Below, piece by piece: positions 6,492-13,738 of a stretch of DNA of 15,491 nt. The notes beneath the pieces were generated by a model that was not told where the DNA came from, ran no database searches, and worked only from the letters and a program-made list of their open reading frames with translations. The stretch spans positions 1 to 15,491 of the forward strand of contig JACZYI010000021.1 of assembly GCA_022571175.1 (NCBI GenBank). Reading direction: 5' to 3'. Made by a program: the position numbers and the translations under genes. Position 1 is the stretch's first letter. The number at the start of each line of letters is the position of its first letter. Origin of the DNA: Pseudomonadota bacterium (GTDB taxonomy: Bacteria > Pseudomonadota > Alphaproteobacteria > Sphingomonadales > SMXR01).

Positions 6492-8612
6492 ATGAACATA
6501 AATATCAGGATCCGAATTTGGACCGTGCTTATGCTGGTGGCCCTGCCTGCTTTTTCTGCGGCTCAAGACACGAACTTTGAGTTGAAAATGCTACCGCCAG
6601 CGGAGGCCATTACGCTCGGTGAAGGAGTGGCCTATTTGATATTGTCGGAAGGTGACGGCGCGTTGCCAATGGGCGAGCGGCTCAACCATTTCCTCAGGGT
6701 TACCCAGGATGGCTGGTCTGCTGATGGCGAACGTCTTTATAATTCTGAAGAAGACGGCATTTCCACTTACCGGATTTCCCAGCTAGAACGCGCCCTGCCC
6801 GCTCTTGCTTCTGCTTTCAAAGCTGTATCACTGGGTTCAAGCTTCCGGCTCTGGCTTCCCGCCAGCGCTATCCCGAAAAACTCGCGTACCCTCAACCCGG
6901 TTGATCAGGTGGTGGATTTCCAGATGGTTGATTTTCTATTGCCCCTGCCACCGCCACCTGATGTGGGCGCAATTCCCGATGATGCGCGGCTGACTTCATC
7001 GGGTGTTGGCATCAAGACGCTCCATCCGGGAGATGGAAAAACCCATCCCACGCTTGAAGATACTCTGACCGTGCATTATTCAGGCTGGACCAGTGATGGC
7101 CAGCTTTTTGACAGCACTCATCTTCGCGACCGGACAGCAAGCTTTCCATTGGGCGTGCTTATTCAGGGCTGGCAGGACGCTCTTCCCCTGATGACGCTCG
7201 GAGAAAAGGCCCGCATCTGGCTGCCGGGAGCGCTTGCTTATGATAATCGCGAGGATCGGCCATACGCGCCAAAAGGCATGCTGATCTTCGATGTGGAGAT
7301 ATTGGCGATTGAGCCACCCGAGCCCGAGACAGAAATATCGAAAATCCTGACACTCAAAGAACAGAACGAGATTCGTGACGGCTGGCTTATGGACCGGTTC
7401 GAGACCGTACTGCCCGCTTTGATGCGGCGCGAAGCCATTGATATGTGGATTTTGATTGCGCGGGAATATAACGAAGACCCGGTGGTCAAAACCATGCTGC
7501 CGGCAGGCTGGCTGTCAGCGCGCCGACGGACCGTGCTGATCTTTTTCGACCCCGGTGAGGGCCAGCCCGTAGAGCGTTTGTCAGTCTCGCGCTACGACAC
7601 CAAGGGGCTTTATGAACCCGCATGGGACAAGGAACAACAGCCGGACCAGTGGCAACGCATCGCGGACATCATTGCCGAACGCGATCCGGAAAAAATCGCT
7701 CTCAATATATCCCCGGTCTTTGCTCTGGCTGACGGCCTGACCAAATCACAATATGATGGTCTGACCCGCGCCCTGGGCTCGGATTATTCTGGCCGTATCG
7801 TGCCTGGTGATGGTCTGGCCATTGGCTGGCTTGAAACCCGGACCGAGCAGGAACTGGCGCTTTATCCCCATATTGTGGCGCTGGCTCATGAGATTATCGC
7901 CGAGGGTTTTTCGGATCAGGTCATCACACCGGGAAAGACCACCGCAAGTGAGTTGCAATGGTGGTTTCGCGAACGTATCCGGGCTTTAGGGCTTGAAACA
8001 TGGTTCCATCCCTCGATCAATATCCAGCGCGCTGAGAAATTGGATCAAGGATTTGTCGCTGCCTTTACCGAGACCGATGCAGGCGGTGTGATTGTCCCCG
8101 GCGATTTACTGCATGTGGATTTTGGTATCAAATATCTGGGGCTGAATACGGACACCCAGGAACATGCCTATGTCTTGAAGCCCGGCGAAACGCAAGCCCC
8201 GGAAGGCCTGCAACGGGCCTTGGCGGACGGAAACCGTCTCCAGGACATTTTGCTCGGTGCGTTCAAGACCGGGCGCACGGGCAATGAAATTCTGCTTGCC
8301 GCACTGGAGAAAGCCAAAAGCCAGGGTCTCACACCTGCCATCTACACCCATCCGCTCGGCTATCATGGCCATGGCGCCGGTCCCACCATCGGGCTTTGGG
8401 ACCAGCAATGGGGTGTAACCGGCCGCGGTGATTATCCACTTTATCCCATGACCGCTTATTCGATTGAGCTGAATGTCTCGGTGGCCATTCCCGAATGGAA
8501 CGATCAGGTGATCCGTATCATGCTGGAGGAAGATGCCTGGTTTGATGGTGAAAAGGTGGTCTATCTTGATGGTCGACAAACCGAGTTGTTTTTAATCCCG
8601 AGCGACGAGTGA
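6492..8612 (+). CDS. Exported FKBP-FKBP-M24 fusion: prolyl isomerase joined to a proline-type metallopeptidase
   Basis: Encodes 706 residues; ATG 6492 follows GGAG at 7-base spacing. Residues 1-24 form a signal peptide (...LVALPAFSAAQ). Residues about 40-150 look like a degenerate FKBP domain. Residues about 165-274 form a canonical FKBP domain with the expected pocket: VHYSGW (Y196), LFDST (F206, D207), FPLGVLIQGW (F218, V222, I224, W227), AY250 and IFDVEIL. After a Pro/Glu linker, residues about 285-450 resemble a creatinase-N-type domain (REAIDMWILIAREYNEDP), and 455-700 an M24 pita-bread peptidase. The five metal ligands appear present: D543 (HVDFG), D554 (NTDTQ), a His of the THPLGYHGHGAG segment (620-627), E659 (SIELNV) and E679 or E680. 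Related M24 proteins normally lack FKBP domains. Probably a periplasmic Xaa-Pro-type peptidase. The last 21 bases overlap the convergent PAS gene. Confidence 0.9.
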   Translation: MNINIRIRIWTVLMLVALPAFSAAQDTNFELKMLPPAEAITLGEGVAYLILSEGDGALPMGERLNHFLRVTQDGWSADGERLYNSEEDGISTYRISQLERALPALASAFKAVSLGSSFRLWLPASAIPKNSRTLNPVDQVVDFQMVDFLLPLPPPPDVGAIPDDARLTSSGVGIKTLHPGDGKTHPTLEDTLTVHYSGWTSDGQLFDSTHLRDRTASFPLGVLIQGWQDALPLMTLGEKARIWLPGALAYDNREDRPYAPKGMLIFDVEILAIEPPEPETEISKILTLKEQNEIRDGWLMDRFETVLPALMRREAIDMWILIAREYNEDPVVKTMLPAGWLSARRRTVLIFFDPGEGQPVERLSVSRYDTKGLYEPAWDKEQQPDQWQRIADIIAERDPEKIALNISPVFALADGLTKSQYDGLTRALGSDYSGRIVPGDGLAIGWLETRTEQELALYPHIVALAHEIIAEGFSDQVITPGKTTASELQWWFRERIRALGLETWFHPSINIQRAEKLDQGFVAAFTETDAGGVIVPGDLLHVDFGIKYLGLNTDTQEHAYVLKPGETQAPEGLQRALADGNRLQDILLGAFKTGRTGNEILLAALEKAKSQGLTPAIYTHPLGYHGHGAGPTIGLWDQQWGVTGRGDYPLYPMTAYSIELNVSVAIPEWNDQVIRIMLEEDAWFDGEKVVYLDGRQTELFLIPSDE

Positions 8613-9062
8613 TTTCAGCGGTTTGAAAATCATTTGCACCAAAAGCATATTGACGGGTTCACCCTCGTTAGCGAGCGGTAGATTCAACAGGGAATAAGAG
8701 GCATAATCCTTAGAAGCCCAAATCAGAGGCTTGTCAATTGCCAGCAATGGTTCGCGATTTTGAACACAACGCGTAATCCTGGCCAGCGTTTCGCCATCAA
8801 GAAACTCGTCATAATATCTACCGGTCATATCCCGGCCAATGCTCTGAACGATGCCTGTGCCCGCCAGGCGAACGCGAAAACGCAAAGGATTCCATTCCAC
8901 ATCCGTCAAAGTCACACCGGGTAATATTCCGGCCAAATCCTCCGGCTTGAAATCCCGACGCGAAGGAATATCTCTCTCCCCTTTCAGATCGTTCCAGAAA
9001 TTAAAAATCCAGACCAGTTCACCGGGCATATCGGCTGCGCTCGGGCTGTCAATATATTTCAT
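8592..9062 (-). CDS. PAS_5-type (PF07310-like) sensor-domain protein
   Basis: Encodes 156 residues. The ATG at 9062-9060 directly abuts the TAA of the upstream frame (TAAATG on the coding strand) and is preceded by GAGG, so translation may be coupled to the gene before it. The protein is almost only one PAS_5 module: an initial helix (WIFNFWNDLKGERDIPSR), DFKPEDLAGILPGVTLTDV, the core strand RFRVRLAGTGI, GRDMTGRYYDEF, and closing strands SYSLLNLPLANEG and LLVQMIF. Such single-domain PAS proteins are common and often multi-copy in Alphaproteobacteria; their partners are mostly unknown. No output domain is attached. It is the second of two tandem PAS_5 genes; the first is frameshifted. Its 3' end overlaps the FKBP-M24 gene by 21 bases. 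Confidence 0.88.
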   Translation of the reverse strand: MKYIDSPSAADMPGELVWIFNFWNDLKGERDIPSRRDFKPEDLAGILPGVTLTDVEWNPLRFRVRLAGTGIVQSIGRDMTGRYYDEFLDGETLARITRCVQNREPLLAIDKPLIWASKDYASYSLLNLPLANEGEPVNMLLVQMIFKPLKSLVARD

Positions 9063-9705
9063 TTAGTCGCCTCGGAATATTTCATTCATCCACATCGGCG
9101 GGTTATCTAATCCAAGAAAGATCTGATTGCCAGAGAATTGTGTAAAAAAAGCAAAGAAGCTGTAATTTTCAGCGGGAAGACCATGTCCAATATCAATATA
9201 TTCGGGTGGATGGATGAGCGCAATGCCGAGCATTTTGACGGTCTCTTGCCAGGGCCAGGTCTGAAGGACATCAATCTGCCCGCATCCGATGATGAAACTG
9301 ATCCGCCCGTCCTCATCGGCAAAGGGTAGCGCAATGGTCCAGAAATTATAAGCCAGCCCTTCCTTCCGGTGTATCAGGTGACCGGTGCAAAACACCTGCC
9401 ACCGGCGTCTCCAATACAGTTTTTATAAACTGGATATGTGTTTTTTTGGGGCAGGGTTCAAACCGGTCATATACATTAACGTACTGATGTACCGGGCCGA
9501 GCAATTTCACCAGATATTCGCCCTGAAGCCGCACCTGCAGGTCATCATCATAGGGTATTTCTTTCACGAACAAATGGGGCAGGAGGGACTTGACACTGGA
9601 AGGATCAAAACCTCCTTTGTGACGAGGTGCACTGAACTCCTCAGGACAACAAAGCGTCCTGTAGTGGGCGAGAAAATCATCGCCCAGCTGAAAGCCGGTT
9701 ATCAC
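9063..9705 (-). pseudogene. PAS_5-type protein gene, interrupted by a +1 frameshift
   Basis: Two overlapping minus-strand frames join into one PAS_5 protein of about 214 residues. The first frame, probably from GTG 9705-9703 (VITGFQLGDDFLAHYRTL), gives FDPSSVKSLLPHLFVKEI, LQVRLQGEYLVKLLG and ...VLETPVAGV. The second frame continues CTGHLIHRKEGLAYNFW and ALPFADEDGRISFIIGCGQI, then a C-terminal tail ending in RGD. The total of 643 bases is one more than a multiple of three. The shift falls at or near the GTTTTG run (A-run 9389-9392 on the + strand); removing one T restores a single frame. TTG 9711 is another possible start, with a G-rich stretch 6 bases upstream. Its stop abuts the ATG of the following PAS_5 gene, so the two are tandem and probably related by duplication. 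Confidence 0.7.
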
Positions 9706-9742
9706 AGACAAACCAATTCCCCCCCGAGGACAAACCAAGATG

Positions 9743-9761
9743 ACCAAACCACTGATTTGGT
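9743..9761. repeat. Short inverted repeat between the MBL and PAS_5 genes
   Basis: ACCAAA (9743-9748) and TTTGGT (9756-9761) pair perfectly around a 7-base loop, in the 139-base gap downstream of the metallo-beta-lactamase-fold gene. On the minus strand no T-run follows, so it is not an intrinsic terminator for that operon. A (TTA)x4 microsatellite (9768-9779) is adjacent. Meaning unknown. Confidence 0.25.
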
Positions 9762-9844
9762 ACGATTTTATTATTATTATGAGGGAGTTAAGCAAACGGG
9801 CTGGTTGATACCAAGTCCGATCTTTCTCTCCCTTTAGGTGTGTT

Positions 9845-10696
9845 TTACGGTGCTGACAATATTCGATAAAGCCCTTCAACATTCAGGTGTAACCAGTTTT
9901 CATACTGCCCCCAGTGGCGATAGTCAGACATGGTGATCCGGGTTTTTGCCTGCTCCAGGTCCAGTCCCTCTTCAAGGGCAGTCACAATCTCCTGGTAAAG
10001 TTCGGCCAAATAACTGTGATGATCCAAAAGATCCTGCCTCACACCGAGGCTGCCGTGGCCCGGCACCAGAATATCAAAATCTATTTGCCCGATTGCGGTG
10101 AGCGCCTCGAGGGTATCAGGGAAGTAATAATCACCAAAGCTTTGATAGGGCAGACGCCGGACAGCTGCCACGTCCACCACAAACAAGGCTCTTTCAGCCG
10201 GAAAATGGACAACGATCAGATTATCCGAATGGCTCTTGCCTGGAAAATAGAGCCAGACTTCTTTTCCGCCCACATTCATTCCCAGATGAGTATCAAACAC
10301 CACATCCGGCACCGCGCTGCGACCACTCGCCTCAATTTTCCCGGCCGCATTGATATGGGAAATAAATGTCGCGGTCTCGGCAAACACCTCACCCCCCGAG
10401 GTATGGTCCGCATGATCGTGGCTGTAGATGACATAAATCACATCCTGGTCAAAGCGGGACTTGATTTCCGCCTTCACCCATTCTGCCGTACTGGTGTTTA
10501 TGGGATCGACCAGAACCACTCCCTCATCGGTGACAAAGAAAACCCCGTAATGGGCATTATTCTGAAAACGATAGAGATCACCGGCCACAAGCTCGATGGA
10601 GCGTGTAGGCTGATCTTGTGCCATCGCCAGGCCCGCCGTGATCAGCAATGCGCCCAACACAAATAACCAAGTGTAAAATTTCGAAAATTCGGACAT
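9845..10696 (-). CDS. Exported metallo-beta-lactamase-fold hydrolase
   Basis: Encodes 283 residues. The ATG at 10696-10694 follows GGGGAG at 5-base spacing. Residues 1-26 form a signal peptide (FYTWLFVLGALLITAGLAMA|Q). The complete MBL metal site is visible: HxHxDH at 93-98 (SHDHADH), H156 (PGKSHSDN), D175 (FVVDVAA) and H214 (VPGHG). An Asp rather than Cys bridges the metals, and His rather than Ser or Tyr follows, so it groups with glyoxalase-II-like, lactonase-like or quinoprotein-relay metallohydrolases rather than with true class B1 beta-lactamases. A hydrophilic C-terminal tail (about 225-283) has several Trp and His residues. It lies 51 bases downstream of the cyclase gene, so the two exported hydrolases are probably co-transcribed. 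Substrate is not predictable; antibiotic resistance should not be inferred. Confidence 0.9.
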   Translation of the reverse strand: MSEFSKFYTWLFVLGALLITAGLAMAQDQPTRSIELVAGDLYRFQNNAHYGVFFVTDEGVVLVDPINTSTAEWVKAEIKSRFDQDVIYVIYSHDHADHTSGGEVFAETATFISHINAAGKIEASGRSAVPDVVFDTHLGMNVGGKEVWLYFPGKSHSDNLIVVHFPAERALFVVDVAAVRRLPYQSFGDYYFPDTLEALTAIGQIDFDILVPGHGSLGVRQDLLDHHSYLAELYQEIVTALEEGLDLEQAKTRITMSDYRHWGQYENWLHLNVEGLYRILSAP

Positions 10697-10747
10697 ATGA
10701 GCTCCCCTCGAGGTTTCTTTAAATTATCCCCCACTCTGCACGGCACA

Positions 10748-11533
10748 TCAAGGCAACATGGCCACCACCCTGACCGGACCGCCCGAGCCGCCCTCAATCT
10801 TGATGGGCAAGGCCACAATCATGGCGCCTATGACCGGCAGTAAATGCAGATTGGTCAGATTTTCCAAGCCGGGCACATTGGCCTCATAGGCGATACGGTG
10901 GGCCGGAAAATCCGCAGACTGGCCGTAATCGATTGAGGCGGTATCAATGCCGAGCATTTTTACCCGCCGTTCTTCCACCAGAAAACGGGTGGCGTCCTCA
11001 CCAAAGCCCGGAAAATGAAGATTGCTGGCATCCCCTGGGGTATCGTCGCCAAGATAGTCCCTGGCATTGGGCCAACGCTCGGACCAGCCCGTCATCAGTA
11101 GCAGGATACTGTGTTCCGGAATTTGACCATGTTTTGCTTCAAAAGCGAGCACATCTGCCAGGCTTAGCCGATAGTCAGCATCATCGCCGATGAGGTGGCT
11201 GATATCAATCACCACCGCTGTGCCGATCAGGGTTTCCAGCGGAATCTCGTCCAGCGCCCACCTGCCTTCGGCAAAATGCATGGGAGCATCAATGTGGGTG
11301 CCGCCATGTTCGGGCATGGAAAAGCTGTAAGCAGAATAAAACCAGCCACCGGGCGTTATGCCGAAGGCCAGTTCATCATGCTCGAAACGAGTGGGTGAGG
11401 TGGGCCAATAGAGTGTTTCTTGGTTGTAGGCATGAGACAGATCGACCAGAGAATGAGACCCTTGTTCCATGCTCTGTGCCTTAGCCACTGCGGGAAACAA
11501 TGCCAGCATAACTATCACCAATAGCGCGCGCAT
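10748..11533 (-). CDS. Exported cyclase-family (kynurenine formamidase-like) metal hydrolase
   Basis: Encodes 261 residues. The ATG at 11533-11531 follows a full AGGAGG at 7-base spacing. Residues 1-19 are a signal peptide (MRALLVIVMLALFPAVAKA|Q). The PF04199 cyclase signature HGGTHIDAPMHF spans residues 76-87 and supplies the metal-binding His and Asp residues; H212 and E224 are candidates for the remaining catalytic positions. Preceding it, VDLSHAYNQETLYWP (30-44) is the typical N-terminal strand of the family. Members hydrolyse N-formylkynurenine, isatin or related cyclic amides, but cytosolic KynB lacks a signal peptide, so the exported form here suggests a different substrate. It sits 24 bases after the EF-G-like gene and 51 bases before the MBL-fold gene on the same strand. 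Confidence 0.9.
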   Translation of the reverse strand: MRALLVIVMLALFPAVAKAQSMEQGSHSLVDLSHAYNQETLYWPTSPTRFEHDELAFGITPGGWFYSAYSFSMPEHGGTHIDAPMHFAEGRWALDEIPLETLIGTAVVIDISHLIGDDADYRLSLADVLAFEAKHGQIPEHSILLLMTGWSERWPNARDYLGDDTPGDASNLHFPGFGEDATRFLVEERRVKMLGIDTASIDYGQSADFPAHRIAYEANVPGLENLTNLHLLPVIGAMIVALPIKIEGGSGGPVRVVAMLP

Positions 11534-11557
11534 GATTTTTCCTCCTCTGAACGATCT

Positions 11558-13579
11558 CTAGCCAGCCAGTTCCTCCTTGCGGGCTTCAATAACCTGATCG
11601 GCATCACGTCCGGAAAGTTCTGCCATATGGTCATATTCAAATTCATAGGTGCCGGTTCCAGCGGTGACCGATCTCAACTCCAGGATCATGTCGGCCATTT
11701 CCGCCTGCGGCATCATGGCTTCAACCGCATCCCAACCAGACCAGCCGGCACGTGTATCAAACCCCAGAAGCTGCCCCCGCCGGGTGGAGACCAGAGAATT
11801 GAGTTTGGCGTTATATTCGGATGGTGCAAAAATTTTCACCTTCATCACCGGTTCCAGCAGCACCGACCTACACTCCGGCAGTCCCTCGGACATGGCCATG
11901 CGTCCGGCAGTTTGAAACGCCATGTCGGACGAGTCCACCGCATGATATTTTCCGTCGATCAACACCACCAGCAAATCCACCACCGGAAAACCAAGCGGGC
12001 CTTTTTTCAAATAGGCTTTCACACCGTTTTCCACACTTGGAATATATTGGCGTGGCACCGAACCACCATGAATCCGCTGCTCAAATCTAAACCCCTCCCC
12101 CCGGCTCAAGGGTTCAATCTCTACAACTACATCGCCAAACTGGCCGTGACCACCGGATTGCTTTTTATATCGCGCGTGGTGGGTTATCTTCTTGCGGATA
12201 GTTTCCTGGTAGGGGATGCGGGGTTTACGAGACTTTACCCCCAGGCCATAGCGACTTTTGAGCCGGTCGATGGCGACTTTCAAATGAATTTCACCCTGCC
12301 CCTCCATCACCATTTCATGGGTGTCGTCGTGCTGGGCAAAGGTAATGGATATGTCTTCCTCAACAATCTTCACCAGAGAGGTTGCGAGTTTCACCTCGTC
12401 GTTCCGGTTTTCAATCTCAATGGCCAGGGCATAAACCGGAGGCAGGACCGGCAAGCTCAGATCACCATCGGCTGAGCCATTAGTGGTCAACACATCGCCG
12501 GTTTTTACTTTTTCCATGCGGCCAAAAGCCAGCAGATCACCTGTCTCTGCAGTGGTTCGTTTCTCGCCCTCATCACCCTGCATGGCGGTCATGCCCGAAA
12601 TTCGCTCGCCATTGGCAGTCTCCCCATCCTTAAAGCTGCCCCTCAAAACCCGAACCAGGGATCGTTTGCCGCCGTGGGCCGTGTTCAATGTTTTGACCAC
12701 CAGGCCCAGAGCTCCGCCTTCACCGATATTCAGGCGGGCCTGGGTATTTTCAATGCCCGGCGCTTCGTGACGCAGTAATTTGAGCAACCGGAAAGTGCCA
12801 TTATCCTGTATGGCCGAACCCATGAGAGCTGGCACAATCAGGCCATCAGCCATATCTTTGGCCAGGTCGCTGAAAACATCTGCATTATCCGGATCAATAT
12901 CTTCGAGCAGCTGCTCCATCAGGGCATCATCAAAATCAGACAGCGTTTCCAGCATTTCATAGCGCGCCTGGGCCACACGGTCAGTCTCGCCCTCGGGCAA
13001 ATCGATGCGTTTGGAGGCTTCCTGCTTGCCATAGTGATAAGCACGCTTGGAGGCCAGGTCCACATAGCCCACTACCTCTTCGCCCTCCCGCAAGGGAAGC
13101 TCGCGCAGTACAATTGGTGCTTTGGAAATTTCGTTAAGCCTGGAGACAAAATTCCGGACCGAACCGGTGGCATGATCCACCTTGTTGATGAACACAATGC
13201 GGGGAATATTCTGTTCCTGAAGACTATTCAGGAGCGGTGCCAGCGAAGCGATTTTACTCTCATCGGGCTCAACCACGATGATCGCGGCATCAACCACTTT
13301 CAGAACGCTCAGAGACTCCTGGAGAAACTCCAGTGAGCCAGGGCAATCGATAAAATAATAATCGTCTTCCATAAATTTGGTATGGCCAAAATTTGCCTCA
13401 ACGCCCATCTCGCGTTCCTTGGCTTCGGCAGAGGAATCTCCAAAAACCCTGATACCCTCGCCCTTCCGATGGACGGAGCCGGTTATGGACAAAATCGATT
13501 CAAGCAGGCTGGTTTTTCCAGAATGGTAGGGTCCGACGAGCGCAATGGCACGGGAACCCTTTGGTTTGTCTCCGGTCAT
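11558..13579 (-). CDS. Elongation factor G-like GTPase (EF-G2 type)
   Basis: Encodes 673 residues. ATG 13579-13577 is chosen over the adjacent TTG at 13582 because GGGGA lies 6 bases upstream of the ATG. GTPase motifs: P-loop GPYHSGKT (16-23), G3 DCPGS (78-82), G4 NKVD (132-135) and a G5-like GSA. The order of EF-G domains II-V follows, including the domain IV segment HGGSVPRQYIPSVENGV and the C-terminal MMPQAEMADMILELRSVTAGTGTYEFEYDHM. Canonical EF-G has RGITI in switch I and DTPGH in G3; here switch I reads EREMGVEAN and G3 ends in Ser. This marks the EF-G-like paralogue found in many Alphaproteobacteria and Actinobacteria, not the housekeeping fusA. Its ribosomal role is uncertain. It precedes the cyclase gene by 24 bases. 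Confidence 0.92.
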   Translation of the reverse strand: MTGDKPKGSRAIALVGPYHSGKTSLLESILSITGSVHRKGEGIRVFGDSSAEAKEREMGVEANFGHTKFMEDDYYFIDCPGSLEFLQESLSVLKVVDAAIIVVEPDESKIASLAPLLNSLQEQNIPRIVFINKVDHATGSVRNFVSRLNEISKAPIVLRELPLREGEEVVGYVDLASKRAYHYGKQEASKRIDLPEGETDRVAQARYEMLETLSDFDDALMEQLLEDIDPDNADVFSDLAKDMADGLIVPALMGSAIQDNGTFRLLKLLRHEAPGIENTQARLNIGEGGALGLVVKTLNTAHGGKRSLVRVLRGSFKDGETANGERISGMTAMQGDEGEKRTTAETGDLLAFGRMEKVKTGDVLTTNGSADGDLSLPVLPPVYALAIEIENRNDEVKLATSLVKIVEEDISITFAQHDDTHEMVMEGQGEIHLKVAIDRLKSRYGLGVKSRKPRIPYQETIRKKITHHARYKKQSGGHGQFGDVVVEIEPLSRGEGFRFEQRIHGGSVPRQYIPSVENGVKAYLKKGPLGFPVVDLLVVLIDGKYHAVDSSDMAFQTAGRMAMSEGLPECRSVLLEPVMKVKIFAPSEYNAKLNSLVSTRRGQLLGFDTRAGWSGWDAVEAMMPQAEMADMILELRSVTAGTGTYEFEYDHMAELSGRDADQVIEARKEELAG

Positions 13580-13738
13580 CAATGTTCCCCAATTTTATGT
13601 GGGCGCAGCCGACCTCTTAAATTCAGACCGCGCCCATCCCCACAAAGATCAAGAGAATCATTTAAGCACGCCGCATGCTCGAATAAAAGGGGTGTGGTGT
13701 TGGCTGGCCTGCGCAAGGCACAAAAAACAAGGACCGGA

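Noticed and set aside
9914..10666. A 250-codon + strand open frame opposite the MBL-fold gene
   Set aside because: The minus frame has a signal peptide, full metal-binding motifs and a ribosome-binding site; the + frame is a shadow with His/Arg-rich, domain-free translation.
9845..10696. Calling the MBL-fold protein a beta-lactamase
   Set aside because: The metal site has Asp and His where class B1 enzymes have Cys and His in a different pattern; it fits the broader metallohydrolase superfamily better.
11627..12475. A 282-codon + strand open frame opposite the EF-G-like gene
   Set aside because: It lies wholly inside a well-supported GTPase gene and its translation is Gln/His/Arg-rich with no domain; antisense shadow.
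13690..13730. Hairpin GCCT-GCGCA-AGGC with an A-run between the EF-G-like and TPR-glycosyltransferase genes
   Set aside because: On the transcribed minus strand the T-run precedes the stem instead of following it, so it cannot act as an intrinsic terminator for that operon.
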